47,143 nt of DNA from an uncultured Campylobacter sp. (GTDB taxonomy: Bacteria > Campylobacterota > Campylobacteria > Campylobacterales > Campylobacteraceae). Positions 8,711-17,705 of this stretch are shown here, piece after piece. Location: contig NZ_CAJPQR010000014.1 in NCBI RefSeq assembly GCF_905372745.1, positions 1-47,143 on the forward strand. The letters are read 5' to 3'. Numbering within the stretch: the first letter of the stretch is position 1; the number at the start of each line of letters is the position of its first letter. Both the position numbers and the translations under genes were made by a program. The notes below the pieces were generated by a model. It did not search any database. It saw only the letters and a list, made by a program, of their open reading frames with translations, and had not been told where the DNA came from.

Positions 8711-9063
8711 TTTAAAATTTGAGCGACTCTTGACGCGATTTTTGTTCGGCGCGATACGGCTGTAAATTTGGACGGATTTGTAAATTTAGCTCGTTTAAAT
8801 TTGACTTCAAATTTTATTGCGTCTTTGATTTTGGATTTGCAGGCAAGCTTAAATTTGACGAGAGTAGAATCAACAAGCAAATTTAAAAGCGCTTTTAAAA
8901 TTAGATTTTAACCGCGCGAGATCAAATTTGACCGTAAAGTCCGAGCATAAATTTGAAAGCAAGAGTAAAAAGCGGATTAGCAAGTAGGTTTAAATTTGAC
9001 GAAGCGGCGGCTAAATTTAAGCGGTAAATCGCTCAAATTTAGCTGGCCTTTTTGGGTCAAATT
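8711..9063. other. Intergenic stretch with extreme AAATTT density
   Basis: No gene. I count 13 AAATTT hexamers in about 350 bp, mostly as TCAAATTT or TAAATTT in both orientations. It lies between two convergent genes. Confidence 0.6.
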
Positions 9064-10989
9064 TTAAAAAATCAGCCCCTCGTCGTCTTGTTTTATTAGC
9101 ATATCCTGGGCGTCGGGTTTAGGCACGGGCGAGATCTTCGTATAGATCTCCGCTAAGCCCTCGTGCGCGGTATGAAAGACGCCTTCAGGCTCGATGAAGG
9201 TTTTTTGTTTTAGCGGGTACTCCTTCATATAGCTTTCCATAAATTTCTTAAACACCGGAGCCGCCGTGCGTCCGCCGCCCTCGACCTTTCTCATCGGCGT
9301 ATTATCGTCGTTGCCGTACCATACTAGTACCTCGACCTCGGGCGTAAATCCGCAAAACCACGCATCGACGTTATTATTCGTCGTGCCCGTTTTGCCTGCT
9401 ACCTGCACGCCGTTTAGCCTGGCGCTTTGTCCCGTGCCGCGCTCTACTACCGTCCTCATCATATCAGTCATCAGATATGCCTGCTCGGGTTCCGTAACAA
9501 ATATCCGCGCAGGCTCGAAAACCGCTTCTAAATTTTGATAATTTATAATGCGTTTTATGAGGCTTGGCTCTACGATCTCGCCGCCGTTTGGAAACATCGA
9601 GTAAAATTTAGCAAACTCTAACGGCGAGATACCAAAGCTGCCAAGTGCGATGGATAGGTTTTTAGGTATGTTTTTAAAGCCCATCTCGGTTAGCTTTTTA
9701 TAAGCCGTATCAAGCCCGATCTCGTCGAGTAAATTTATCGTGGCGAGGTTACGCGACTGACGCAAGGCCTCGCGCAGCGTGATATAGCCCTGGAAGCCGC
9801 CACTATAGTTTTTCGGGCGCCACTCGTACTGGCTGCCTTCGTTAAAGACCCTTGATATATCAGCAGCCTTGCTCATCGGCGAGTAGCCCATGTCTAGGGC
9901 GATCTGGTAGATAAAGGGCTTAAAGCTAGATCCCGGTTGGCGCATACTCTGCGTGGCGCGGTTGTAGCTGCTTTTGGAGTAGTCTACGCCGCCTACTAGC
10001 GCGAGGATCTCGCCCGTTTTAGGTAGCGTAACGACGATAGCGCCGTTTAGGATACTGGCGTTTGCGTCTTTGTTGCGTTTTAGTATCTCGTTGTAGCCGT
10101 ATTTTAGCGCCTCGGACGCCATATCTTGCACCTTTAAATCAACGCTGGTTTCGATGACGTAGCCGCCGGTTTTTATGTCCTCAAAGCGCTTTGAGGCCTC
10201 TTTTAGCACCTCGTCTACGATATACGGGGCTTTGTTTTGCGTGAGAGTGTCGTCAAAAACTACTGGCTGCTCGACTAGCGCGGCTTTGTACTCGGCGTCG
10301 CTGATCCAGCCTAACGCGTTCATCCTTGCTATGACGTTGTTTGCGCGGCTAAGCGATAGATCTAGGTGGCGGGTTGGATCGTAGGTGCTAGGCGCTTTTG
10401 GTAAGCCCACTAGGATAGCGATCTCTTTTAACGTGAGTTCGTCAAGCTCCTTTCTAAAGTATCCTTTTGCCGCGGTTTTTATGCCGTGATAGCCGTGTCC
10501 TAGATAGACGTGATTTAGATAACGCTCTAAAATTTGCTCTTTGGTTAGCTCGTTTTCCAGTTTCATCGAGATGATCATCTCTTTTAGCTTACGAGTTAGC
10601 TTTTTTTCTCTGGTTAATACCATGTTTTTAACTAACTGCTGCGTTAGCGTGCTAGCGCCCTCGACTAGTTTGCCCGCCTTTATGTCCTTAACGATAGCTC
10701 GCGTGATGGCCTCGGGGTTTACGCCGCCGTGTTCAAAAAAACTCGTATCCTCGATCGCCACGAGCGCCTCTATGACGCGCGGCGGGATGTCCTCGTATTT
10801 GACGTAGATCCTGTTTTCGTCAAAGATATTTGCGATGAGTTCGCCGTTTCTATCATAAATTTGAGTCGTGAGCTTTGGCTTAAAATCAATAATATTTGAC
10901 GCATCAAAGGTAACTTGCGAGTAGAGATACGCAAACGCCGCGCTCAGCGAAACAAAGATAATAAACAAAATAGAAGCTAGAATTCTCAT
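9064..10989 (-). CDS. mrcA: Bifunctional penicillin-binding protein 1A
   Basis: Inner-membrane enzyme that polymerises and cross-links peptidoglycan in the periplasm. An N-terminal membrane anchor (about residues 1-22) is followed by a GT51 transglycosylase domain with catalytic glutamate E80 in IEDTSFFEHGG and the EGASTLTQQLVKN motif. The C-terminal transpeptidase has SSFK with nucleophile S354, SRN (LRQSRNLA) and KTGTTNN. At 641 residues it is compact, as in other Campylobacter (pbpA in C. jejuni). It overlaps maf by four bases and is probably translated by coupling at the end of an operon with maf and the membrane protein. Confidence is high. Confidence 0.95.
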   Translation of the reverse strand: MRILASILFIIFVSLSAAFAYLYSQVTFDASNIIDFKPKLTTQIYDRNGELIANIFDENRIYVKYEDIPPRVIEALVAIEDTSFFEHGGVNPEAITRAIVKDIKAGKLVEGASTLTQQLVKNMVLTREKKLTRKLKEMIISMKLENELTKEQILERYLNHVYLGHGYHGIKTAAKGYFRKELDELTLKEIAILVGLPKAPSTYDPTRHLDLSLSRANNVIARMNALGWISDAEYKAALVEQPVVFDDTLTQNKAPYIVDEVLKEASKRFEDIKTGGYVIETSVDLKVQDMASEALKYGYNEILKRNKDANASILNGAIVVTLPKTGEILALVGGVDYSKSSYNRATQSMRQPGSSFKPFIYQIALDMGYSPMSKAADISRVFNEGSQYEWRPKNYSGGFQGYITLREALRQSRNLATINLLDEIGLDTAYKKLTEMGFKNIPKNLSIALGSFGISPLEFAKFYSMFPNGGEIVEPSLIKRIINYQNLEAVFEPARIFVTEPEQAYLMTDMMRTVVERGTGQSARLNGVQVAGKTGTTNNNVDAWFCGFTPEVEVLVWYGNDDNTPMRKVEGGGRTAAPVFKKFMESYMKEYPLKQKTFIEPEGVFHTAHEGLAEIYTKISPVPKPDAQDMLIKQDDEGLIF

Positions 10990-11534
10990 AAAAACGCCTT
11001 TAAAATTTTCACGTTTAGCCCCATTGCGGTGCTAGTTTCGCCGTTTTGGCTTAGGATGTATTTTTTGTTGAAATTTTCTATCGTCATGGCTCCTGCCTTG
11101 CCCCGCCAAAGATCGCCAGATAGGTAGTTTTGTAGGTCGGCTTCGTCAAATTTGGCAAATTTATACTCGGCAAAGCTTACGTTAGAAAGTTCGAATTTCT
11201 CGCCTAAAAATATCATTGCGGTTACGATCCTAGCGGTATTTTCGCTTTGCATTTTTAGCATTTTAAAAGCTTCTTTTTCGTCCTTTGCTTTGCCTAAAAT
11301 TTTACCGTCGCATACGACGACGCTATCGGCGAAAACGACGTTTTTTACGCCGCTATTTGCCTTTAAAAACTGCTCTTTTTTTGCCGCGACTATCTTTTGG
11401 ACGTAAATGTGCGGCGGTAAATTTTTATCTACGCCGCCCTCGTCGTAGTTAAAGAAAATTTGCTCGAAATTTATTCCGCTTTGCTTTAAAATTTTCGCCC
11501 GCGTTTGCGAACTTGAGGCCAAAAAAATCATCAA
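10986..11534 (-). CDS. maf: Maf-family nucleoside triphosphate pyrophosphatase
   Basis: House-cleaning enzyme that hydrolyses non-canonical or excess nucleotides (dTTP/UTP or m7GTP class) to monophosphates; it was originally linked to septum inhibition. The start IFLASSSQTRAKILKQSG is the classic Maf phosphate-binding motif. The central VVFADSVVVCDGKILGKAKD carries the catalytic aspartate region, although the motif is VVxADSVV rather than the common TVVxxD. The 182 residues are near the usual 190. Four-base overlaps on both sides tie it translationally to mrcA and to the upstream membrane protein. The alaS-maf-pbpA order is the same as in C. jejuni. Substrate subclass is not determined. Confidence 0.92.
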   Translation of the reverse strand: MMIFLASSSQTRAKILKQSGINFEQIFFNYDEGGVDKNLPPHIYVQKIVAAKKEQFLKANSGVKNVVFADSVVVCDGKILGKAKDEKEAFKMLKMQSENTARIVTAMIFLGEKFELSNVSFAEYKFAKFDEADLQNYLSGDLWRGKAGAMTIENFNKKYILSQNGETSTAMGLNVKILKAFL

Positions 11535-12025
11535 AACTCCCTATATGCTATGCCAAGATACGTCGCTAGTAGCGCAAATGCGACGTTTAGCGGGATGAAA
11601 TAATAAATCGTAACGATGAGATTCTCGTGAAGCTCGACGTATTCGCTATTTTTAAATGCTTTTACGGCCTTGTTTAGACGGTAAGTAACATAAATTATAT
11701 TTAGAAGCAAAAAGCCGTAAAGAGCCCATTTTGTCGTTAAAACCGTGTCTAGCATAGGGTCGGCGGTTTTTGCCGCGCTTTCCTTAGCCAGCATCGGACC
11801 TGTCGCGCCTATGATTAAAATCGATCCGTAAACCGCGTATCCTAGGCGTTTCATCATCGAGATTATCGTCTCGTAGCTCTGCGCGTCGTTGCCTAAATTC
11901 TTCATAAAAAATTTAGCCATTAGTAAAAAATTCGCCTGAAATCCGATAAAAACGATAACGGCAAGGATATGGACGAAAGGTAAGGCGTTGTCGATTCTTG
12001 CAAAAGCTATATTAAATTCAGGCAT
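11531..12025 (-). CDS. Four-helix integral membrane protein, CopD/HemJ-like layout
   Basis: Function not recognised. The 164 residues hold four predicted membrane helices (about 13-36, 63-82, 97-115, 134-157). The FVHILAVIVFIG start of helix 1, with a histidine near the membrane face, and the basic loop after helix 3 recall small haem- or copper-related CopD/HemJ-type proteins. That is resemblance of layout only. It overlaps maf by four bases, so it belongs to the maf-mrcA operon as first gene. This gene is not part of the C. jejuni alaS-maf-pbpA order as I remember it. The start ATG is preceded by AAAGGGGG at about ten bases. Confidence 0.8.
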   Translation of the reverse strand: MPEFNIAFARIDNALPFVHILAVIVFIGFQANFLLMAKFFMKNLGNDAQSYETIISMMKRLGYAVYGSILIIGATGPMLAKESAAKTADPMLDTVLTTKWALYGFLLLNIIYVTYRLNKAVKAFKNSEYVELHENLIVTIYYFIPLNVAFALLATYLGIAYREF

Positions 12026-12453
12026 TTGCCCCCTTTGATTTTAAAATTTGTTCGTTTAATTTACCCTTGCCGGCGCCAAAATTTAACGACTTAACGTACG
12101 GATAAATTTTTTTGGCTCGCTTTAAAAGTTATTAACTTCGCACATCTTTGCTTTAAATTTAAGCCTAGAAACCAAACAAATTCGGTTTTTAATTTATCCG
12201 CTTTGAAACTCGCTTTAAGCCCCTTGAGATCAAATTTAGCCGGATTTTGGATTAAATTTTACGGCTATTTTTGAGCCTATTTTTAAATTTTAATTTAATA
12301 AAATTGATGCTACAAACCAGCCCATTAAATTTTCCGGCTTGCGACTATTTTAATCTAGCCTAGTTAAAGGCAGCTCAAATTTGTTTTAAATTTCACGTCG
12401 TAAAACCGCGGTCAAATTTAAACTATTTTCTTAAATTTGACCTACGCGATGTT
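12026..12453. other. Intergenic stretch between alaS and the maf operon
   Basis: No gene is supported. It is AT-rich with many AAATTT hexamers. It should hold the promoter of the maf-mrcA operon and ends in the alaS hairpin. Confidence 0.45.
12410..12442 (-). terminator. Inverted AAATTT pair after alaS, probable terminator
   Basis: GGTCAAATTTAA and TTAAATTTGACC form a perfect 12-bp stem with a 9-base loop, just beyond the alaS stop codon. On the minus strand it is followed by GCGGTTTTA, a weak T tail. Confidence 0.5.
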
Positions 12454-15003
12454 TTATTTTTCAAGCTTCGTTTTAGCAAACTCTAATGCCTGCCTAACCG
12501 CATCCTCGATGGCTAGTACGTTTTTACCGCCTGCGGTGGCGAAATCATCCTTGCCGCCGCCGTTTCCGCCTAAAATTTGCGCCGTAAATTTGACCCACTC
12601 GCCGGCTTTCAACGGCGCATTTTTCACGCCGGCAGCCAGAGCGATTTTGCCCTCTTCATTTACTTGCACGAGCAGGATCGCCGCCTTTTCGTTCTCGTTT
12701 TTAAACTCGTCTATCGTGGCTTTTATGTCGCCGCTGTCAATCACCGCGACGCAAAGCTTTGCCTCGTTTACGTTCACCACGGCCAGCGCATGCGCGTCTT
12801 TTGCCTGTTTGGTTTTATCTTTTAGGCTTTTTATCTCGGCTTTTAGTTTTTTTACGGCATTCATAGGCTCGGCGCTTTTTAGCTCGGTTTTTAGCTCTTC
12901 GATCTCGCCGCGCCAGGCTTTTGCTAGATTTAGCGCGGCCTTAGAGCATACGGCCTCGATCCTGCGCACGCCCGCGCTCACGCCGCCTTCTTTAGTGATG
13001 AAAAATGCACCGATCTGGCTTAAATTTGCCACGTGCGTACCGCCGCAAAGCTCCTTGCTAACATCGCCGAAGCTTAGCACGCGCACCTTGTCGGCGTATT
13101 TCTCGCCAAATAGCGCTATCGCGCCGCTGTTTTTGGCGTCCTCGACGTCCATTATCTCCGTTTTTGCCGCGATACTTTCGGCGATTGCGCTATTGACAAA
13201 ATTTTCGATCTTCGTTAGCTCCTCCGCCGTCACTGCCTTTGGATGAGAGAAGTCAAATCTGAGTCTGTTTGCTTCTACGCTAGATCCGGCCTGCGCGATG
13301 TGCGTTCCTAGCACGCTTCTAAGCGCAGAGTGGAGTAGGTGCGTGGCGCTGTGGTGGCGCGCGATCTCGGCTCTTTGCTCGCTTACTTTTAGCTTCACGG
13401 CGTCGCCGACTTTAAGCTCTTTTTTAACTGCAACGTTTGATAAATTTAGCCCGAAAAACTTCTGCGTATCTAGTACGTCGGCTGTGCCCACGACCACGCC
13501 GCTATCGCCTGCTTGGCCGCCGCTTTGCGCGTAAAAAGGCGTCACGTCAAACATCGCCCAGCCTTGCTCGCCCGCTTTTAAAATTTGAGTTTGCTTAAAG
13601 TCTTCGTCAAGTAGCGCTAAAACCTTGCTCGTGCGCTCAAGTTCCTCGTAGCCGCTAAATTTATTTTCGCCGAATTTCTCTAAAAGCGCCTTAAAATCGC
13701 CCTTTGCGCTCTTGTCGCCGCTGCCTTTCCAAGCAGCCTTAGCGCGCGCTTTTTGCTCGCTCATTAGCTCGTCAAATTTAGCTTCATCGACTTTGAGCCC
13801 CTTTTCGCGTAGCATGTCGGCGGTAAGATCTAGCGGGAAGCCGAACGTATCGTAAAGCTTAAACGCAGCCTCGCCGCTAAAAATATCTTTCGTGCGCGCT
13901 AGCTCGCTCTCAAAAAGCTCTAGTCCGCTCGCTATCGTGGCCAAAAATCTCTCTTCTTCGAGCCTGATTTGCTCTTTTACCGCCGCTTTTTTCTCGTTTA
14001 GGTAGGCATAGTGGCCGCCCATTAGCTCGCAGACTTTATCGACGAGGCGGTACATAAATGGCTCTTTTATACCTAGTAGATATCCGTGTCTGATCGCGCG
14101 GCGAAGGATACGGCGAAGCACGTAGCCGCGGCCCTCTTTGTCAAATGTAGTACCTTGTGCTAGCAGGAAAGTCACCGAGCGGATGTGATCGCTGATGACG
14201 CGGTAGCTAGCGCCGCTCTCATAGGCGTAAGGTTTACCGCAAAGCTTTGCGACTTCCTCGATAAGAGGCATAAAAAGCGAGCTATCGTAGTTGCTAAATT
14301 TGCCTTCCATTATCGCCGTGACGCGCTCAAGCCCCATGCCCGTGTCGATGCTTGGTTTTGGTAGCGGGGTTAGCTTGCCGTCGCTGCTGCGCTCGTACTG
14401 CATGAAAACCAGGTTCCAAATTTCAAGGAATCTATCTCCGTCGCCGCCCATGTAGTCCTCAGGCGTGTTAAAGTGCTCGCCGCCTTGGTCATAAAAGATC
14501 TCCGAGCACGGTCCGCATGGCCCCGTATCGCCCATCTGCCAGAAGTTATCGTGATCGCCGAATCTATAAATGCGCTCCTTTGCTATGTGCTGCTCCCATA
14601 GCGCAAACGCCTCGTCGTCGCTCTCGTGGACAGTCACGTAGAGGCGGTCTTTTGGTAGTTTTAGCACCTGCGTGACGAACTCCCACGCATACGCGATCGC
14701 GTCTTTTTTGAAGTACTCGCCGAAGCTAAAATTTCCCAGCATCTCAAAAAACGTGTGGTGGCGCGCGGTGTAGCCGACGTTGTCTAGGTCGTTGTGCTTG
14801 CCGCCTGCGCGGATGCAGGTTTGACAGCTCGTGCGTATGGGCGGGGTAGGGCGCGGTACTTCGCCGGTGAAAATACTCTTAAACGGCACCATGCCGGCAT
14901 TTGTAAAAAGTAGCGTAGCGTCGTTTGGCACTAGCGGCGCGGACGGGATGATCTCATGACCCTTGCTTGCAAAAAAATTTAAATAAGCCTCTCTAATATC
15001 CAT
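12454..15003 (-). CDS. alaS: Alanyl-tRNA synthetase
   Basis: Charges tRNA-Ala and edits mischarged serine and glycine. The N-terminal class II core is intact (HHTFFEMLGNFSFGEYFK, then the NLVFMQY and DTGMGLERV motifs). The editing domain has HHSATHLLHSAL and CGGTHV zinc-site residues, and a C-terminal coiled and DHHA1-like region with GGxGGGKxDFAxxGG closes the protein. At 849 residues it has the family's usual length of 840-880. It is monocistronic or the first gene in its direction and diverges from the oxidoreductase gene at 15191. AGGAAAAACG upstream of the ATG gives a modest ribosome site. Confidence is very high. Confidence 0.98.
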   Translation of the reverse strand: MDIREAYLNFFASKGHEIIPSAPLVPNDATLLFTNAGMVPFKSIFTGEVPRPTPPIRTSCQTCIRAGGKHNDLDNVGYTARHHTFFEMLGNFSFGEYFKKDAIAYAWEFVTQVLKLPKDRLYVTVHESDDEAFALWEQHIAKERIYRFGDHDNFWQMGDTGPCGPCSEIFYDQGGEHFNTPEDYMGGDGDRFLEIWNLVFMQYERSSDGKLTPLPKPSIDTGMGLERVTAIMEGKFSNYDSSLFMPLIEEVAKLCGKPYAYESGASYRVISDHIRSVTFLLAQGTTFDKEGRGYVLRRILRRAIRHGYLLGIKEPFMYRLVDKVCELMGGHYAYLNEKKAAVKEQIRLEEERFLATIASGLELFESELARTKDIFSGEAAFKLYDTFGFPLDLTADMLREKGLKVDEAKFDELMSEQKARAKAAWKGSGDKSAKGDFKALLEKFGENKFSGYEELERTSKVLALLDEDFKQTQILKAGEQGWAMFDVTPFYAQSGGQAGDSGVVVGTADVLDTQKFFGLNLSNVAVKKELKVGDAVKLKVSEQRAEIARHHSATHLLHSALRSVLGTHIAQAGSSVEANRLRFDFSHPKAVTAEELTKIENFVNSAIAESIAAKTEIMDVEDAKNSGAIALFGEKYADKVRVLSFGDVSKELCGGTHVANLSQIGAFFITKEGGVSAGVRRIEAVCSKAALNLAKAWRGEIEELKTELKSAEPMNAVKKLKAEIKSLKDKTKQAKDAHALAVVNVNEAKLCVAVIDSGDIKATIDEFKNENEKAAILLVQVNEEGKIALAAGVKNAPLKAGEWVKFTAQILGGNGGGKDDFATAGGKNVLAIEDAVRQALEFAKTKLEK

Positions 15004-15153
15004 CGTTTTTCCTGATTTAAAGTTTTAAAATAGGGCTGATTTTAGCATAAATTTGATAAAACTTGTTTGAGGTTAAACAATAAAAAACGGTTTTAAAAAA
15101 GACTAAAAAATCTAAAAATAGGGCGCATTATCCGTTTAATTACCATTTTTTAC

Positions 15154-15159
15154 TATAAT
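15154..15159 (+). promoter_or_regulatory. -10 box for the oxidoreductase-hemH operon
   Basis: TATAAT preceded by a T-rich stretch, 31 bases before the ATG at 15191. This is the usual Campylobacter housekeeping promoter form without a -35 box. Confidence 0.55.
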
Positions 15160-15190
15160 TACTTCAAAAACAATAAAATTCGGGATTAAT

Positions 15191-16051
15191 ATGAAGAAAA
15201 AAGTTGCGATCATAGGCTTTACGGGCAACGCCAAAATTTATTACAATGAGCTGCGTCGCTCGGAAAATTTCGAGCTGGTTGGAATATTTGACGGAGTGCA
15301 AAATCACGAAATTTGCACACGCATACCGTTTTATAACAACATAAACGATCTTTTAAGCTCCGTTAAAATCGACGCCATAATCGTCACCGACACGCACAAG
15401 CACTTAAATTTAATACCAAAATGCCTAAATTTTATAAAATTTATCATGCTTGATCCGTGGCTTTGCAAATCAGGCGAGATAAGAGAATTAAAATACTGCT
15501 TTAAGCCCCAAAATATCGGCGCTTACGTAGCTTTTACGGATAGGTTTAATCCCGTGATAGCCTCTATAAAAAAGGAGCTGGCTAAAGAAAGGGAAATTTT
15601 CTCGCTAAATATCTCGCGCGGGTTTAACAAAGGCGTAAATTTACAGCTGGAAATTTTACAAAACGTCGATTTAGCAAGGTTTGTAACGGGTAGCGAAGTG
15701 GTGTTTGGTAACAAAATCTCTATCCAAAACGACGATAAAAGAAGCGAAACCGATGCGCTTTTTCAGCTTAAATTTAAAAATCAAACCTTAGCCAGTATTC
15801 ACAACTCAAAGCGATTTAAAGCCGAGCGATTTACGATCGAATTTGCTGCGAGCGGAGGCGTGTATTTTGGCGATATGTCGGGTCTAAAGTTAAACAAATA
15901 TACGCTTGAGGGGCAGCAAAATTTGAAAGTTTACGGCGACGTTTCGCCGGCTAAAGCATTGTTTGCAGAGTTTTACCAGGCTTGTTGCGGCGCAAAAAGC
16001 AATCTAAGCACGCTTGAAGACGCGCTAAAGGCTCAGGAGATTTGCGAATGA
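15191..16051 (+). CDS. Gfo/Idh/MocA-like NAD(P)-dependent oxidoreductase
   Basis: A putative dehydrogenase. The start KKVAIIGFTGNAKIYYNEL is a Rossmann nucleotide-binding fold with a slightly unusual GFTGNA in place of GxGxxG. It is followed by FELVGIFDG and IDAIIVTDTHKH, the Gfo/Idh/MocA pattern of strand-turn and the (T/P)xxxH region. At 286 residues it is shorter than the typical 320-350, and the usual EKP lysine motif is replaced by LDPWLCK. Activity and substrate are therefore unclear, and it could be non-catalytic. It overlaps hemH by four bases (ATGA). C. jejuni also has an oxidoreductase next to hemH. Confidence 0.78.
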   Translation: MKKKVAIIGFTGNAKIYYNELRRSENFELVGIFDGVQNHEICTRIPFYNNINDLLSSVKIDAIIVTDTHKHLNLIPKCLNFIKFIMLDPWLCKSGEIRELKYCFKPQNIGAYVAFTDRFNPVIASIKKELAKEREIFSLNISRGFNKGVNLQLEILQNVDLARFVTGSEVVFGNKISIQNDDKRSETDALFQLKFKNQTLASIHNSKRFKAERFTIEFAASGGVYFGDMSGLKLNKYTLEGQQNLKVYGDVSPAKALFAEFYQACCGAKSNLSTLEDALKAQEICE

Positions 16052-16980
16052 GACTTATTTTGCTACTAAATATGGGCGGGCCAAACGACCTTAGCGAGGT
16101 TGAAGTCTTTTTAAAAAATATGTTTAACGACCCCTGTATTTTGGGGATAAAAAGCCAGCTCTTGCGTAAATTTGTCGCATTTGCGATAACAAAATCGCGC
16201 CTAAAAACCGCGCAAAATAACTACCGCCAAATCGGCGGCAAGTCGCCTATCTGCGAGCTTACGGCTAGGCTTTGCGGTAAAATTTCGCATTTTTTAGAGG
16301 ACGACGAGACGGCGGCATTTGCGATGAATTATACGCCGCCTTTTACAAAGGATGTTTTGGCCGAGTTTGCGCAGGCCTCGGAGATCGTCGTTTTTCCGCT
16401 ATACCCGCATCACTCTATCACCACCGTGACGTCAAGCCTAAACGACTTTAATAAGGCGTGCCGCGAGCTAAATTTACAAGCAAAAATAAAAATCGTCGAG
16501 CCGTTTTTTGCGGATGATAGATATAACGAAATCATCGCAGACTGCATCGAAAAAAGTGCGCGTAATCTAAATACGGACGATATAACGCTAGTATTTTCGG
16601 CGCACTCTTTGCCGCAAAAAATCATTGATGCGGGCGATGTTTACGAGGAGCACGTCAAGCGGCACGTTCAAATTTTAACCGAAATTTTGGAGAAGCGAGG
16701 GGTTAAATTTAAGCAAACGATGCTGGCGTATCAGTCAAGACTAGGTCCCGTAAAATGGCTCGAACCCTCTCTAAATCAGGTCTTAGCCGAGCTAAAAGAT
16801 AAAAAAGCGCTCATCTATCCGATCTCGTTTTGTATCGACAACTCCGAGACCGTTTTTGAGCTATCAAAGGAATTTAAGCATATTGCAGACGAGCTAAAAT
16901 TTGATTTTTACGATGTCGCGGCCTGCCCAAACGACGATGATAAATTTGCTAGATTTATCGCAGATAAAGCTAAGGAATAA
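16048..16980 (+). CDS. hemH: Ferrochelatase
   Basis: Inserts Fe2+ into protoporphyrin IX (or coproporphyrin in some lineages), the terminal step of haem synthesis. LLLNMGGPxxLSEVEVFLKNMF is the family start. H186 in FSAHSLPQK is the expected metal-binding histidine, and ISFCIDNSETVFELSKEFK contains the second conserved acidic and helical motif. I place the start at ATG 16048, which overlaps the upstream TGA and has AGGAGA at 16035-16040. A TTG at 16042 in the same frame is less likely. The 310 residues are normal. It is co-translated with the oxidoreductase gene. Confidence 0.94.
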   Translation: MRLILLLNMGGPNDLSEVEVFLKNMFNDPCILGIKSQLLRKFVAFAITKSRLKTAQNNYRQIGGKSPICELTARLCGKISHFLEDDETAAFAMNYTPPFTKDVLAEFAQASEIVVFPLYPHHSITTVTSSLNDFNKACRELNLQAKIKIVEPFFADDRYNEIIADCIEKSARNLNTDDITLVFSAHSLPQKIIDAGDVYEEHVKRHVQILTEILEKRGVKFKQTMLAYQSRLGPVKWLEPSLNQVLAELKDKKALIYPISFCIDNSETVFELSKEFKHIADELKFDFYDVAACPNDDDKFARFIADKAKE

Positions 16981-17020
16981 AATTTGCTTGTAAAAATGTA
17001 TCTTGTATAAAGGATGCAAA

Positions 17021-17479
17021 ATGACGATCGAAGAGCAGAAATTTATCCAAAAGATTTTGGCCGAACTCGCGCAAAAAGCTGCGCAAAATAGCGCAAAAGC
17101 GGCAAATGAAGGCGACTTTGAAAAGGAGCTTAAAAGAGCTGCAGAGCCGGTGAAAACCTCCAAAGAGCCAGATGTGGAGGGCTTTAAAAGGACTCTTGCC
17201 GAACTTGGCGCGGCTGGATATTTATCGCAGATGAACGAACAAAAAATCCAAGAAAAACTAAGAGCCAAAAAAGAGGAGCTGATGGAAGCTCTGGGGCTAA
17301 ATACCGATATGAAAAAAAGCCTAAGAGACGAGCTTGAAGCCGTGTTAGACGAGCTTTTGACTAAATATGAAAAAGAGCTACGAGCTAGTTTGCAAAGCAA
17401 TTCTTTGCTAGAAAAACAGCAAGCTTTGCAAAATAAAAATCCATCAATGCTAGGCTCTGCTCTGCTGGGAATCGTGTAA
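17021..17479 (+). CDS. Small helical protein of unknown function
   Basis: Not recognised. The 152 residues from ATG 17021 are charged and alanine-rich and are predicted to be mostly helical. Heptad-like stretches run at about 1-35 and 70-125 (QKIQEKLRAKKEELMEAL), and the short C-terminus is hydrophobic (LGSALLGIV). No signal peptide and no cysteine. AAAGGA at 17009-17014 with a six-base spacer fixes the start; an upstream in-frame TTG at 17003 lacks support. It follows hemH by 40 bp on the same strand and is probably in the same transcript. A structural or membrane-associated role is only a guess. Confidence 0.7.
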   Translation: MTIEEQKFIQKILAELAQKAAQNSAKAANEGDFEKELKRAAEPVKTSKEPDVEGFKRTLAELGAAGYLSQMNEQKIQEKLRAKKEELMEALGLNTDMKKSLRDELEAVLDELLTKYEKELRASLQSNSLLEKQQALQNKNPSMLGSALLGIV

Positions 17480-17705
17480 ATTTTAACCTAAAAAATCGTA
17501 ACCAGAAAGATTTTTAATTTTACTATTTTTCTATGAGGATGACTTCAATGTCCATATCGTACGCTTTTAAAATTTTATTTTTTTGAAAATGCCTATATTT
17601 CTTTTTAAAATTTTCAAGAAAATTAGAATTTTTTCAAATTTCAGCGGAATAAAAAAGAAAAAACGGAATAATTAGTTTTAAAAATATTCAAAAAAGGAGA
17701 ACAAA

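Noticed and set aside
12437..13246. Long plus-strand frame opposite alaS
   Set aside because: It is the mirror of a certain alaS with Ser/Ala-rich low-complexity translation and no ribosome site.
16042..16047. TTG start for hemH
   Set aside because: ATG 16048 has AGGAGA seven bases upstream and the family N-terminus; the TTG would add two residues and reduce the spacing.
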